From the NCBI GenBank assembly GCA_963665975.1, contig OY762508.1, forward strand, positions 2,294,001 through 2,358,000: a stretch of DNA of 64,000 bases, written 5' to 3'. Positions 54,524-62,462 of the stretch are shown in pieces. The stretch comes from G963665975 sp963665975 (GTDB taxonomy: Bacteria > Bacteroidota > Rhodothermia > Rhodothermales > Bin80). The notes beneath the pieces are model-generated. The model was not told the DNA's origin, did not search any database, and saw only the letters and a program-made list of their open reading frames with translations. Every line of letters starts with the position of its first letter. The stretch's first letter is position 1. A program made the position numbers and the translations under genes.

Positions 54524-55117
54524 ATGCTGCGCGGATTTGCATTGGCCGTAGATCGCCTGAACGAGTGGATTGGCCGCGGGACATGGTATATCACTCTGGC
54601 CATGGTTCTGGTAGGCGCCTATACGGCGGTAGTGCGCTTTCTTTCGAATCTGGCCTATACGAAGGCAGGCGCCGAAACCGCGTTCGACCGCATTCTGTTC
54701 TCGGTTGGAGAAATAGCCTTGCGCCTGACCTCCAACACGGTAATCGAACTGCAATGGTACCTGTTCAGCCTCGTATTCCTTCTCGGAGCGGCCTATACGC
54801 TCAAGCATGATGCGCACGTTCGCGTGGATGTGTTCTACAGTCGCCTGCCGATGCGGAGCAGGGCATGGATCAATATTGTCGGCACGGTGCTGTTCTTGAT
54901 TCCTTTTTGTGTGCTCATGTGCTGGACGTCCTGGTCTACGGTCGTGGATTCATGGGCACGCCTCGAAGGCTCTCCGGATCCGGGAGGATTGCCCCGCTAC
55001 CCGCTACTGACGGTCATCCCGGTCGCCTTTCTGTTGTTGATGCTCCAGGGTGTTGCCATACTGATCCGCGAAATCAGCATACTGCGAGGTCCTCAGCCGC
55101 CACCATCGGTCACGTAA
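54524..55117 (+). CDS. dctQ: TRAP transporter small permease (DctQ type)
   Basis: The 197-residue protein has four transmembrane segments (about 15-38, 65-90, 98-122 and 160-182) and the DctQ signature LQWYLFSLVFLLGAAYTLKHDAHVRVDV. It forms the inner-membrane complex with the large permease DctM and uses the Na+ or H+ gradient to import carboxylate-type solutes delivered by a periplasmic binding protein. It is 52 bases upstream of dctM. The binding-protein gene lies beyond, on the other strand. Confidence 0.92.
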   Translation: MLRGFALAVDRLNEWIGRGTWYITLAMVLVGAYTAVVRFLSNLAYTKAGAETAFDRILFSVGEIALRLTSNTVIELQWYLFSLVFLLGAAYTLKHDAHVRVDVFYSRLPMRSRAWINIVGTVLFLIPFCVLMCWTSWSTVVDSWARLEGSPDPGGLPRYPLLTVIPVAFLLLMLQGVAILIREISILRGPQPPPSVT

Positions 55118-55168
55118 TTGGAACCTCCTGGCATACCTGCGACAGGACACTTCTGAGGGGATGAGAAT

Positions 55169-56515
55169 ATGGGGTATGAATGGCTGGCGCCCCTCATGTT
55201 TGTCGTAGTGCTGCTCCTGATATTTTCAGGATACCCGGTGGCATTTGCCCTCGCCGGTGCCTCCATCGTGTTCGCCATATTCGGGGTCACCACCGGGTAC
55301 TTTGACTGGCGTCTCATGCTGGCGCTGCCTGATCGGCTCTTCGGCATCATGTCGAACTACGTCCTGTTGGCAGTCCCCTTTTTCATCTTCATGGGGACCA
55401 TGCTCGAAAAGAGCAGGTTGGCGGAAGACTTGCTGCAGTCGATAGGCCTGCTCTTTGGCCCGGTACGGGGCGGACTTGCACTGGCGGTGGTGTTTGTTGG
55501 CGCGCTCCTGGCGGCAGCCACGGGCGTGGTAGGAGCCTCCGTCGTTGCAATGGGGTGCATTTCGCTACCGGTTATGATGCGGTACGGATACTCCAATGAG
55601 CTTGCAAGCGGCGTGATCACGGCCTCCGGGACGCTGGGCCAGATTATTCCACCCAGCGTGGTGCTTGTCGTTCTGGCCGATCAACTCGGCGTCTCGGTCG
55701 GGGACCTCTTCATCGGCGCTCTGGCGCCGGGTCTGATCCTGGCCGCATTGTATGCGTTCTACGCAGGCGCGATCGCATTCCTGCGACCTGCGATGGCGCC
55801 GGCGCTGCCAAAGGAAGCTCGCGCAATATCGCACAGGGAGCTCTTCCGCAGGATCTTTCTGGTTATGCTTCCGCCGCTACTGCTTATCCTCGTCGTGTTG
55901 GGAAGCATCTTCGCCGGCATTGCAACACCGACGGAATCGGGCGCGCTCGGCGCCCTGGGAGCCATCTTGCTTGCGGCCATAAACGGGCGGCTTACGTGGA
56001 CCGCGCTGCGCGAGACGATGCAGGATACGGCGAAACTAACGGCCATGGTCATGATGCTGCTCATCTGCTCGACGGCCTTTGCACTCATATTTCGAGGACT
56101 GGATGGAGGAATCTGGATTGAAGATCTCTTGACCGGCCTGCCGGGGGGCGTGGTTGGCTTCTTGATCCTCGCTAATCTGGCTATCTTCATCCTGGGCTTC
56201 TTTATAGATTTCTTTGAGATTGCCTTCATTATTGTTCCGCTCCTGGTCGCGCCCGCGGCAGAGCTTCTCGCGCCGATGCTCGGGGTGTCCGCCACCGTCG
56301 CCCTGGTATGGTTCGGCGTCATGATAGGCATGAACCTTCAGACGTCGTTTCTCACCCCGCCATTTGGCTTTGCGCTCTTCTACCTGCGCGGGGTGGCTCC
56401 GACCGAAGTCCAGACCATCCAGATTTACCGCGGCGTCGTGCCCTTCATCGGGATCCAGTTGTTGGGCCTGCTGCTACTCATCCTCTTCCCCGAAATGGTA
56501 ACCTGGGCGCTGTAA
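55169..56515 (+). CDS. dctM: TRAP transporter large permease (DctM type)
   Basis: The 448-residue polytopic protein is a DctM permease with about 12 membrane segments. The family hallmarks are present: LLIFSGYPVAFALAG near the start, VPFFIFMGTMLEKS, GVVGASVVAMGCISLPVMMRYGYSNELASG, and the repeat IFAGIATPTESGALGALGA in the second half, with the end GLDGGIWIEDLLTGLPGG and LQTSFLTPPFGFALFYLRG. It is the channel part of the TRAP carrier. Its stop is 8 bases from the convergent dctP stop. Confidence 0.94.
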   Translation: MGYEWLAPLMFVVVLLLIFSGYPVAFALAGASIVFAIFGVTTGYFDWRLMLALPDRLFGIMSNYVLLAVPFFIFMGTMLEKSRLAEDLLQSIGLLFGPVRGGLALAVVFVGALLAAATGVVGASVVAMGCISLPVMMRYGYSNELASGVITASGTLGQIIPPSVVLVVLADQLGVSVGDLFIGALAPGLILAALYAFYAGAIAFLRPAMAPALPKEARAISHRELFRRIFLVMLPPLLLILVVLGSIFAGIATPTESGALGALGAILLAAINGRLTWTALRETMQDTAKLTAMVMMLLICSTAFALIFRGLDGGIWIEDLLTGLPGGVVGFLILANLAIFILGFFIDFFEIAFIIVPLLVAPAAELLAPMLGVSATVALVWFGVMIGMNLQTSFLTPPFGFALFYLRGVAPTEVQTIQIYRGVVPFIGIQLLGLLLLILFPEMVTWAL

Positions 56516-56523
56516 GCCCCTCT

Positions 56524-57639
56524 TTACGAGGCCTTCCTCCCGTAGACGAATGACGCATAGGTGTGCTCTGCGGTCTTGAACCAGCTCCATGCGCTGTTTC
56601 GCCAGGCCATGTAGGCATCATGGATGCTGGCGTAGGCGGGATCCGACCTTCCGTCCTCCAGGATGGCCTCCGAGGTTTCATGCGCCGCCTGCATGACGTC
56701 GGCCGGGAACGTGCGCAGGTCCGTGCCCGCATCCAGCAGACGGCGCAGCGCGGGAGGGTTCAGTGAGTCGTACAATGCGACCATGTTGAGGTTTGCCTCC
56801 GCGGTTGCGACCTCGAGCATATGTTGGTAATCTGACGGCAGGCCGTCCCAGTCCTGCTGGCGTACATAAAAGGTCAAGGCCGGGCCAGGCTCCCACCAGC
56901 CTGGGTAGTAGTAATACCGGGCGATTTGGTCGAATCCCAGTTTTTCGTCGTCGTACGGGCCGGCCCACTCAGCGGCATCGATCACGCCGCGCTCCAGCGC
57001 CGGATAGATTTCACCGGCTGGAATCTGCTGAACAGTTACGCCAAGTTGGTCCATGACGCGCCCTCCAATTCCCGGAATGCGCATCTTAAGGCCGCGCAGG
57101 TCAGACAACGTGTTGAGCTCCCGGTTGAACCAGCCGCCCATCTGCGTGCCGGTGTTTCCGCCAGGAAAGTTGCGCACATTAAAGTCCGCAAACATGTTTC
57201 GCGTCAGCTCCAGTCCACCCCCATGGTACACCCAGCCGTTGTACTGCCGGACGGAAAGACCGAAGGGCACCGTGCAGTCGAAGGCGAGTGCGGGGTTCTT
57301 GCCAATGAAATAGTAACTGGCGGCGTGTCCCATCTGCACGGTGCCCTTCTGGACAGATTCGAGGACCTCGAACGCCGGGACGAGCTCACCGGCAGGGTAG
57401 GCCTGTATCACGAATCGCCCCTGGCTGAGTTGCTCCACGCGTTTGGAGAGGACTTCGGAGGCGCCGTAGATGGTATCCAGTGATCGCGTAAAGCTGGAGG
57501 CAAGCCGCCAGCGCAGGCGTGGCCCGCCGGTCTGGATGGTCGGAGCACCGCCTTCGAGCTCCGGCGAGCCGCATCCCTGCAGTACCGCACCTGCGGAGAG
57601 TGCCAGCGCCGCCTTTTTTACAAATTTCCGTCGCTTCAT
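56524..57639 (-). CDS. dctP: TRAP transporter substrate-binding protein (DctP/TakP type)
   Basis: The 371-residue protein carries a Tat-like signal RRKFVKK and a lipobox LQGC (Cys23). The mature part is a DctP binding protein: AYPAGELVPAFEVLESVQKGTVQMG near 80-104 (in strands), VDAAEWAGPYDDEKLGF and YYYPGWWEPGPALTFYV, the last two typical of the TakP/keto-acid branch. It captures a carboxylate in the periplasm and delivers it to DctQM. It is encoded convergently to dctM, not in the same operon, which is unusual. ATG 57639 has GGAGG 6 bases upstream. Confidence 0.92.
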   Translation of the reverse strand: MKRRKFVKKAALALSAGAVLQGCGSPELEGGAPTIQTGGPRLRWRLASSFTRSLDTIYGASEVLSKRVEQLSQGRFVIQAYPAGELVPAFEVLESVQKGTVQMGHAASYYFIGKNPALAFDCTVPFGLSVRQYNGWVYHGGGLELTRNMFADFNVRNFPGGNTGTQMGGWFNRELNTLSDLRGLKMRIPGIGGRVMDQLGVTVQQIPAGEIYPALERGVIDAAEWAGPYDDEKLGFDQIARYYYYPGWWEPGPALTFYVRQQDWDGLPSDYQHMLEVATAEANLNMVALYDSLNPPALRRLLDAGTDLRTFPADVMQAAHETSEAILEDGRSDPAYASIHDAYMAWRNSAWSWFKTAEHTYASFVYGRKAS

Positions 57640-57693
57640 GCGAGTCCTCCTAGATGCTTGGATTACAGGATGCCTGCAACATACGAACCAGCC

Positions 57694-58413
57694 TCATCCC
57701 CGTGGACGAAGCGGTCGCATAACGACCTCGGAAATCAAATAGTTGTCCGGGCCCTCCAGCACATGCACAACAGTTGCAGCAATATCCTCGGGCTGCATCG
57801 GGTTGGGCGTTCCGCGCGATCCCGAGCGCTTGCCGAAGTTCGTGGCGATGGAGCCGGGACAGATGCTCGTGACTTTGATGCCGTCTGCGCGCAGCTCCTT
57901 CATGATAGCTTCGCTGAACCCGCGCAAGCCGAATTTTGTGGCATTGTATGCACTAAGCCGGGGATTACCCACAAGCCCGGCGATGGAGGCAATATTTATA
58001 ATGTGTCCTCCAAAGCCGTCTGAGGCGTTCTGCGCTTTCATGACCGGTACCGCCTGCCGCGTGCAGTAGAAGACGCCTGTGAGATTTGTGTCCATCTGAT
58101 CCCGCCAATGATCCGACGACAGCGTATCGACAGGATTAAACCTGCCGAGTCCTGCATTGTTGATGAGCACGTCGATGCGTCCCGCGCGGGCCATTATGCG
58201 CGCGAAAGCGGCCTTGACGGCATCCTCATCGGTAACGTCACACGGGATGGGAATGAACGGGGCGCCAATGTTTTTTCGGACCGCCTCAAGGGCTTCCGCA
58301 CGCCGGGCAAGCCCATAAATGACTGCGCCCTTTAGCGCGAGTGCTCGCGTAAAGGCAAGTCCGATTCCGGCACTCGCGCCCGTGATGACGATGACTCTGC
58401 CCTTTAGATCCAT
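57694..58413 (-). CDS. Short-chain dehydrogenase/reductase
   Basis: The 239-residue SDR has the cofactor loop TGASAGIG at about 11-18, NNAG at about 85-88, the catalytic Ser in NIASIAG and the YxxxK pair in YNATK, and PGSIATNF after it. Classical SDRs reduce or oxidise alcohols and ketones with NAD(P)(H) in the cytoplasm. Substrate unknown. It is upstream of dctP on the same strand with 54 bases between, so they may be co-expressed. Confidence 0.92.
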   Translation of the reverse strand: MDLKGRVIVITGASAGIGLAFTRALALKGAVIYGLARRAEALEAVRKNIGAPFIPIPCDVTDEDAVKAAFARIMARAGRIDVLINNAGLGRFNPVDTLSSDHWRDQMDTNLTGVFYCTRQAVPVMKAQNASDGFGGHIINIASIAGLVGNPRLSAYNATKFGLRGFSEAIMKELRADGIKVTSICPGSIATNFGKRSGSRGTPNPMQPEDIAATVVHVLEGPDNYLISEVVMRPLRPRG

Positions 58414-58569
58414 TGGTGTCTATGTTGTAACCGGGGTGTCGATTGCGCGCGTTCAACAGCCGTGCGCCTGTTTAGGCTCCCGCCTGTATGCATGTCCAGG
58501 CCATTGCGCATTGCTTCCCACCCCGTGAACGACGTAGGTTGCAGACTCAACGCCTATCGGAGCTGCCTG

Positions 58570-59772
58570 ATGGATTCCCTACAGGAAGGATTTTCCCGCC
58601 ATGTGGCCTGGACGAGCGATAGCCCGCTGGGGCTTGTGGTCGATTATGCCGAGGGACCTTATATCGTGCTGCGGAGTGGGCAGCGCCTGATTGATTTCAT
58701 TAGCGGGATTGCCGTTTCCTCCCTGGGACATCGGCATCCACGCGTCATCCGCGCCATCCGAGAGCAGGTGGATCGCCATCTTCACGTGATGGTGTACGGA
58801 GAATTCATTCAACAGGCACAAGTCGAGTACGCCCGTCTGTTGTGTGCACAACTTCCGGAGCCTCTGCAGGCCGTGTATTTCACGATGACAGGCACCGAAG
58901 CGAACGAAGGCGCCCTGAAGCTGGCGAAAAAGGCCACTGGCCGCACGAAACTGATCGCTTTCGAGCGTTCCTACCACGGAGACACGCACGGATCTTTGTC
59001 GGTAACCGGCCGGAGCGTGTACCGGGACCCATTCCTGCCACTGCTGCCAAACGTGGAGTTCTTGCCGTTCGACGACACAAGAGCACTCGCGGCTATTGAC
59101 GTGAGCACCGCATGCGTAATCACCGAGCCGATTCAGGGAGAGGGTGGTATTCGTGTGCCCTCCGCGGACTGGATGCAGGCGCTGCGCGCTCGGTGCACCG
59201 AGGTTGGGGCGCTCCTCATCTTCGACGAAATCCAGACCGGCTTCGGTCGCACAGGCACCCTGTTCGCCTTCGAGGGATTCGGCATAGTGCCCGATATCCT
59301 GACGCTCGCCAAGGCGATGGCCGGAGGCATGCCGCTCGGTGGATTCGTGGCCAGTCCGAAGATGCTGGAAGTCCTTCGTCGTGATCCGCCACTGAGCCAT
59401 GTTACGACCTTTGGAGGCCATGCGGTATCCTGCGCAGCGGCTCTGGCTACCCTCAAGGTCCTGCTGGAGGAGGACCTTCCGGGACAGGCTCAGCGCATCG
59501 AGACGTACGCGCGCGAACGACTGCGCCATCCTCTAATTCGCGAAGTACGCGGCCGGGGAGCCATGCTCGGCATGGTGCTGCGCAACAGCGGCACCACCGC
59601 GCGCGTGGTGCGCGAGTGCCTGGGGCGAGGCCTGCTCCTTGGATGGACCCTGCACTCGGATACGCTGGTGCGCCTGGCGCCGCCGCTAAATATCAGTAGC
59701 GCCGTGCTTACTCGCAGTCTTGATATTTTAATGGCAGTGCTTGATGACACGCGGGTGCATGACGAGTCATAG
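58570..59772 (+). CDS. Class III PLP-dependent aminotransferase
   Basis: The 400-residue protein is a class III (ornithine/GABA/acetylornithine-type) aminotransferase. It has DFISGIAVSSLGHRHP, TGTEANEGALKLAKKA, ERSYHGDTHGSLSVTG, EPIQGEGG, the LIFDEIQTGFGRTG motif and the Schiff-base K248 in LAKAMAGGMPLGG. It uses a terminal amino group as donor; exact substrate unknown. ATG 58570 is chosen as the family begins soon after it; upstream in-frame codons to 58462 are not conserved. Its end overlaps the convergent FGGY kinase gene by 6 bases. Confidence 0.93.
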   Translation: MDSLQEGFSRHVAWTSDSPLGLVVDYAEGPYIVLRSGQRLIDFISGIAVSSLGHRHPRVIRAIREQVDRHLHVMVYGEFIQQAQVEYARLLCAQLPEPLQAVYFTMTGTEANEGALKLAKKATGRTKLIAFERSYHGDTHGSLSVTGRSVYRDPFLPLLPNVEFLPFDDTRALAAIDVSTACVITEPIQGEGGIRVPSADWMQALRARCTEVGALLIFDEIQTGFGRTGTLFAFEGFGIVPDILTLAKAMAGGMPLGGFVASPKMLEVLRRDPPLSHVTTFGGHAVSCAAALATLKVLLEEDLPGQAQRIETYARERLRHPLIREVRGRGAMLGMVLRNSGTTARVVRECLGRGLLLGWTLHSDTLVRLAPPLNISSAVLTRSLDILMAVLDDTRVHDES

Positions 59773-61179
59773 ATAACCCCGTTCGCGAAGTGCTCCGACG
59801 AATCGCTCGTAGCCAGCCTCGTAGGCATCGCCGGGTTGCGGCGCAAACGTGCGCGCGGGCCGCGCCATGTGCTTCATGGCTTCCTGCAGGGAACCCCATA
59901 CCGTGGCGGAAGCAGCGAGAACGGCGGCGCCGAACGCTGCTTCGGGGCATCCTGGCCGGTGAAATACGCGCTGGCATACATCGGCGCGCAACTGCATCCA
60001 AAGGTCGCTGCGGCTGCCGCCGCCGGTGCTATAGACAGCGCCTGAGGCGCTGCCGAGCGCAGCGTCGAGCACTTCGTATCCCAACCGCTCTGTATAGGCT
60101 GTGCCCTGGAGGCAGGCAGCATACCGGTCTGTGCCATCCGTGGGCGGCTCGATGAAGCCGGTAGCCATGCCATGGTGGAAGGGGAACCGTTCCCCCTGCC
60201 GAGCAAGCGGGTACGCAATGTGTGGGGATGGTAGCAGGCCCGACGCAGCCTGGTCCAGCACCGCAGAATCTTGTCCCGGGAACCAGGCGCGTATCCATCC
60301 TGCCCCGGTATTACTGGCGGCGCCGGGAAGCCAAAGGCCTCCGGGTAGCCTGTGGGAATATATGCGCCCGTCCGGATCGGCATACGGGGCACGCGCAAAC
60401 CCTTTGAACACTAGCGTTGTGCCGAGAGTGGTGCTGTACCCTCCAGCGCGCCGGGCGCCGGAGGCGATGGCGCTTGCTACGCCGTCTGTGGCGCCAGCAA
60501 TGACCGGAATCCTCTCCGGTAGGCCGGTCCGTGTCGCAGCCGCAGCGGTGACGCAGCCAGTCTGCGTGCCCGGAGGTGCGACATCAGGAAGCCGCGCGCG
60601 CAAGTCGGGCCAACTGTCCAACCATTCAGGCCATACCTGACGTTCCGCATCATAGCCCATCTTGAGCGCATTGCTGTAGTCGGAAGTCCCGAAGATTCCG
60701 GTGAGGCTGCCAGAGATGTAATCTGCAGGATGGATGAGGTGCGCGACGTTTGCAAACACATCCGGTTCATGTTCTCGCACCCACAGCGCCTTGGCAATGG
60801 AAAAGGAGGACGAAATGCGACGGGTGCCATCTGCAAGTGCGCTGAGCGTATGGGCCTCGCGCTCTGCCCGTGCATCGTCGTACAGCAGGGCAGGCCGAAC
60901 GGGGCGCCCGCCTGAATCTGTACAGACGAGCGTGCCGGAAGTGCCATCTACAGAGACTGCGCGGATTGCGCGTGGGGCTACACCCTGCTTCCACAGCGCA
61001 TGCAGCACGCAGTCTACGGCTGACTCCCACGCGGTGGGGTTCTGCTCATGCCTGCCGGCGGCAGACCGGTCGGCGGCGAGAGGCGTGGATGCCGCGCCGG
61101 CGATCGCGCCATTTGGCGCGACGGCAAGCGCGCGGACGCCGCCTGTGCCAACGTCAATGCCAAGAGCGAGAGGCAGCAT
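59767..61179 (-). CDS. FGGY-family carbohydrate kinase
   Basis: The 470-residue protein is an FGGY sugar kinase of the xylulokinase/ribulokinase-like group. It has the N-terminal phosphate-binding GIDVGTGGVRALAV (about 7-20), SVDGTSGTLV, VIAGATDGVASAIASGA, STTLGTTLVFKG and, in the C-terminal domain, YSTGGGSRSDLWMQLRADV with the ATP-binding glycines. It phosphorylates a sugar or polyol in the cytoplasm; the substrate is undetermined. Upstream lie two tRNA-Ser genes on the same strand, 65 bases away. Confidence 0.92.
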   Translation of the reverse strand: MLPLALGIDVGTGGVRALAVAPNGAIAGAASTPLAADRSAAGRHEQNPTAWESAVDCVLHALWKQGVAPRAIRAVSVDGTSGTLVCTDSGGRPVRPALLYDDARAEREAHTLSALADGTRRISSSFSIAKALWVREHEPDVFANVAHLIHPADYISGSLTGIFGTSDYSNALKMGYDAERQVWPEWLDSWPDLRARLPDVAPPGTQTGCVTAAAATRTGLPERIPVIAGATDGVASAIASGARRAGGYSTTLGTTLVFKGFARAPYADPDGRIYSHRLPGGLWLPGAASNTGAGWIRAWFPGQDSAVLDQAASGLLPSPHIAYPLARQGERFPFHHGMATGFIEPPTDGTDRYAACLQGTAYTERLGYEVLDAALGSASGAVYSTGGGSRSDLWMQLRADVCQRVFHRPGCPEAAFGAAVLAASATVWGSLQEAMKHMARPARTFAPQPGDAYEAGYERFVGALRERGYL

Positions 61180-61243
61180 GCAGAGAACCCTTCGCTAGGA
61201 GGCGCCACCGGCGCAGGATGCTCGCAGCATCCCCGCGCACATG

Positions 61244-61328
61244 CGGAGGGGGAGGGATTCGAACCCCCGGTACCTGACGGCACGCTGGTTTTCAAGACCA
61301 GTGCATTCGACCACTCTGCCACCCCTCC
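61244..61328 (-). tRNA. tRNA-Ser (anticodon TGA)
   Basis: On the minus strand: acceptor GGAGGGG (61328-61322) with CCCCTCC (61251-61245), anticodon stem CTGGT/ACCAG around CTTGAAA with anticodon TGA, a long variable arm (class II) and T loop TTCGAAT. Discriminator G at 61244. It reads UCA/UCG-type serine codons. Confidence 0.95.
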
Positions 61329-61337
61329 GTAAGACGG

Positions 61338-61363
61338 AAAAAGCCGAACCAGTGTCCGGCTTT
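61338..61363 (-). terminator. Terminator between the two tRNA-Ser genes
   Basis: On the minus strand AAAGCCG (61363-61357) pairs with CGGCTTT (61346-61340), a 10-base loop, then U residues run to 61338. It lies between the two serine tRNA genes and would end transcription from the upstream one. Confidence 0.65.
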
Positions 61364-61370
61364 CCAAGAG

Positions 61371-61458
61371 CGGAGAGGGTGGGATTCGAACCCACGATGA
61401 GCTTTTGACCCATACTCCCTTAGCAGGGGAGCGCCTTCAGCCGCTCGGCCACCTCTCC
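61371..61458 (-). tRNA. tRNA-Ser (anticodon GCT)
   Basis: On the minus strand: acceptor GGAGAGG (61458-61452) with CCTCTCC (61378-61372), anticodon stem CTCCC/GGGAG around CTGCTAA with anticodon GCT, long variable arm and T arm GTGGG-TTCGAAT-CCCAC. Discriminator G at 61371. Reads AGC/AGU serine codons. Confidence 0.95.
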
Positions 61459-61502
61459 GAGATGCTAATATAACCGCAAACCCGCCCAAGTACGTAAACG
61501 CG

Positions 61503-62435
61503 TCAACTGACCTCCTCTAACGCGTTAGCGCCGCTTATGATTTCCAGAATTTCCGTGGTGATGGCACTCTGCCGCGCCCGGTTGTACTGCAGGCGCAGCG
61601 TACGAAGCATTTCTCCGGCATTCAAGGTCGCGTTATCCATGGCGACCATGCGGGCGCCTTGCTCGGCCGCATTGGATTCCAGCAGTGCGCGCCACAGCTG
61701 ATAGTTGAGATAGCGGGGCACGAGGATGTCCAGAATTGCCCGCGCATCCGGCTCAAAGATATAGTCTGCCGTGTAGCTCTCCCGGAACGTCGGCGCGCGG
61801 GCGCCTTCGGACTCCATAGCTGGCGTAAGGAACCGTTCATGCGGGATTGGAAGGAATGGCTCGACCACGCGATCCTGCGTGATCGTATTACGGAATTCAT
61901 TATAGGCGACCTTTACCTCGTCCCATCGACCTTCCAAATAGCCGCTGGTGGCAAGGTCTCCGATCGCCTGAGCGGTGGTAAAATTCAGGTTGTGGAACAC
62001 GCCGCGAAAGTCGCCCACCATCTGGTAGCCACGCTTGGCAAAATGCTCGTGTGCCTTGTTGCCAACTCCGATAAGGTGCAGCCTGCCAGCCTCCTTATGG
62101 CTTGCATAGTTGGAGACGATCGCCTGCTCGACAGTCTTGATTACATTCGCGTTGAAAGCGCCGGCAAGCCCCCGATCTCCGGCGATCACGATGAGAAGGA
62201 CTCCTTCCATGTCCGCCCGCTCAAGGAAGAGTGGGTGGGAGGAAGGATCAAAGCGCCCCTGGTGTTTGAAATGACCGATAATTTCGCTGATCTTGAATGC
62301 ATAGGGGCGCGTCTTGAAGATGTTCTCCTGTGCGCGGCGCAGCTTTGCCGCCGCTACCATCTTCATGGCTCGCGTGACCTGTTGCGTGCTCGTTACCGAG
62401 CCGATCCGGGTCCGTATTTCCCGTAGCGTAGCCAT
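61503..62435 (-). CDS. atpG: ATP synthase F1 gamma subunit
   Basis: The 310-residue protein is the central shaft of F1. It begins MATLREIRTRIGSVTSTQQ with the family start, TRAMKMVAAAKLRRA, has the ITTEILEIISGA C-terminal helix, and GDRGLAGAFNANV in the middle. It links rotation of the c-ring to the catalytic alpha3beta3 head. It follows atpA by 27 bases on the same strand, the standard order; beta and epsilon genes are not adjacent downstream, since two tRNA genes follow, so the atp genes are split in this genome. Confidence 0.96.
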   Translation of the reverse strand: MATLREIRTRIGSVTSTQQVTRAMKMVAAAKLRRAQENIFKTRPYAFKISEIIGHFKHQGRFDPSSHPLFLERADMEGVLLIVIAGDRGLAGAFNANVIKTVEQAIVSNYASHKEAGRLHLIGVGNKAHEHFAKRGYQMVGDFRGVFHNLNFTTAQAIGDLATSGYLEGRWDEVKVAYNEFRNTITQDRVVEPFLPIPHERFLTPAMESEGARAPTFRESYTADYIFEPDARAILDILVPRYLNYQLWRALLESNAAEQGARMVAMDNATLNAGEMLRTLRLQYNRARQSAITTEILEIISGANALEEVS

Positions 62436-62462
62436 GGTATCCGCAGTGGTGGAAAAACAGGT

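Noticed and set aside
58579..59529. 316-codon minus-strand frame over the class III aminotransferase
   Set aside because: Antisense shadow; the sense frame has all expected aminotransferase motifs.
61014..61367. Minus-strand frame reading through tRNA-Ser (segment GGVAEWSNALVLKTS)
   Set aside because: It is a conceptual translation of the tRNA gene, not a protein.
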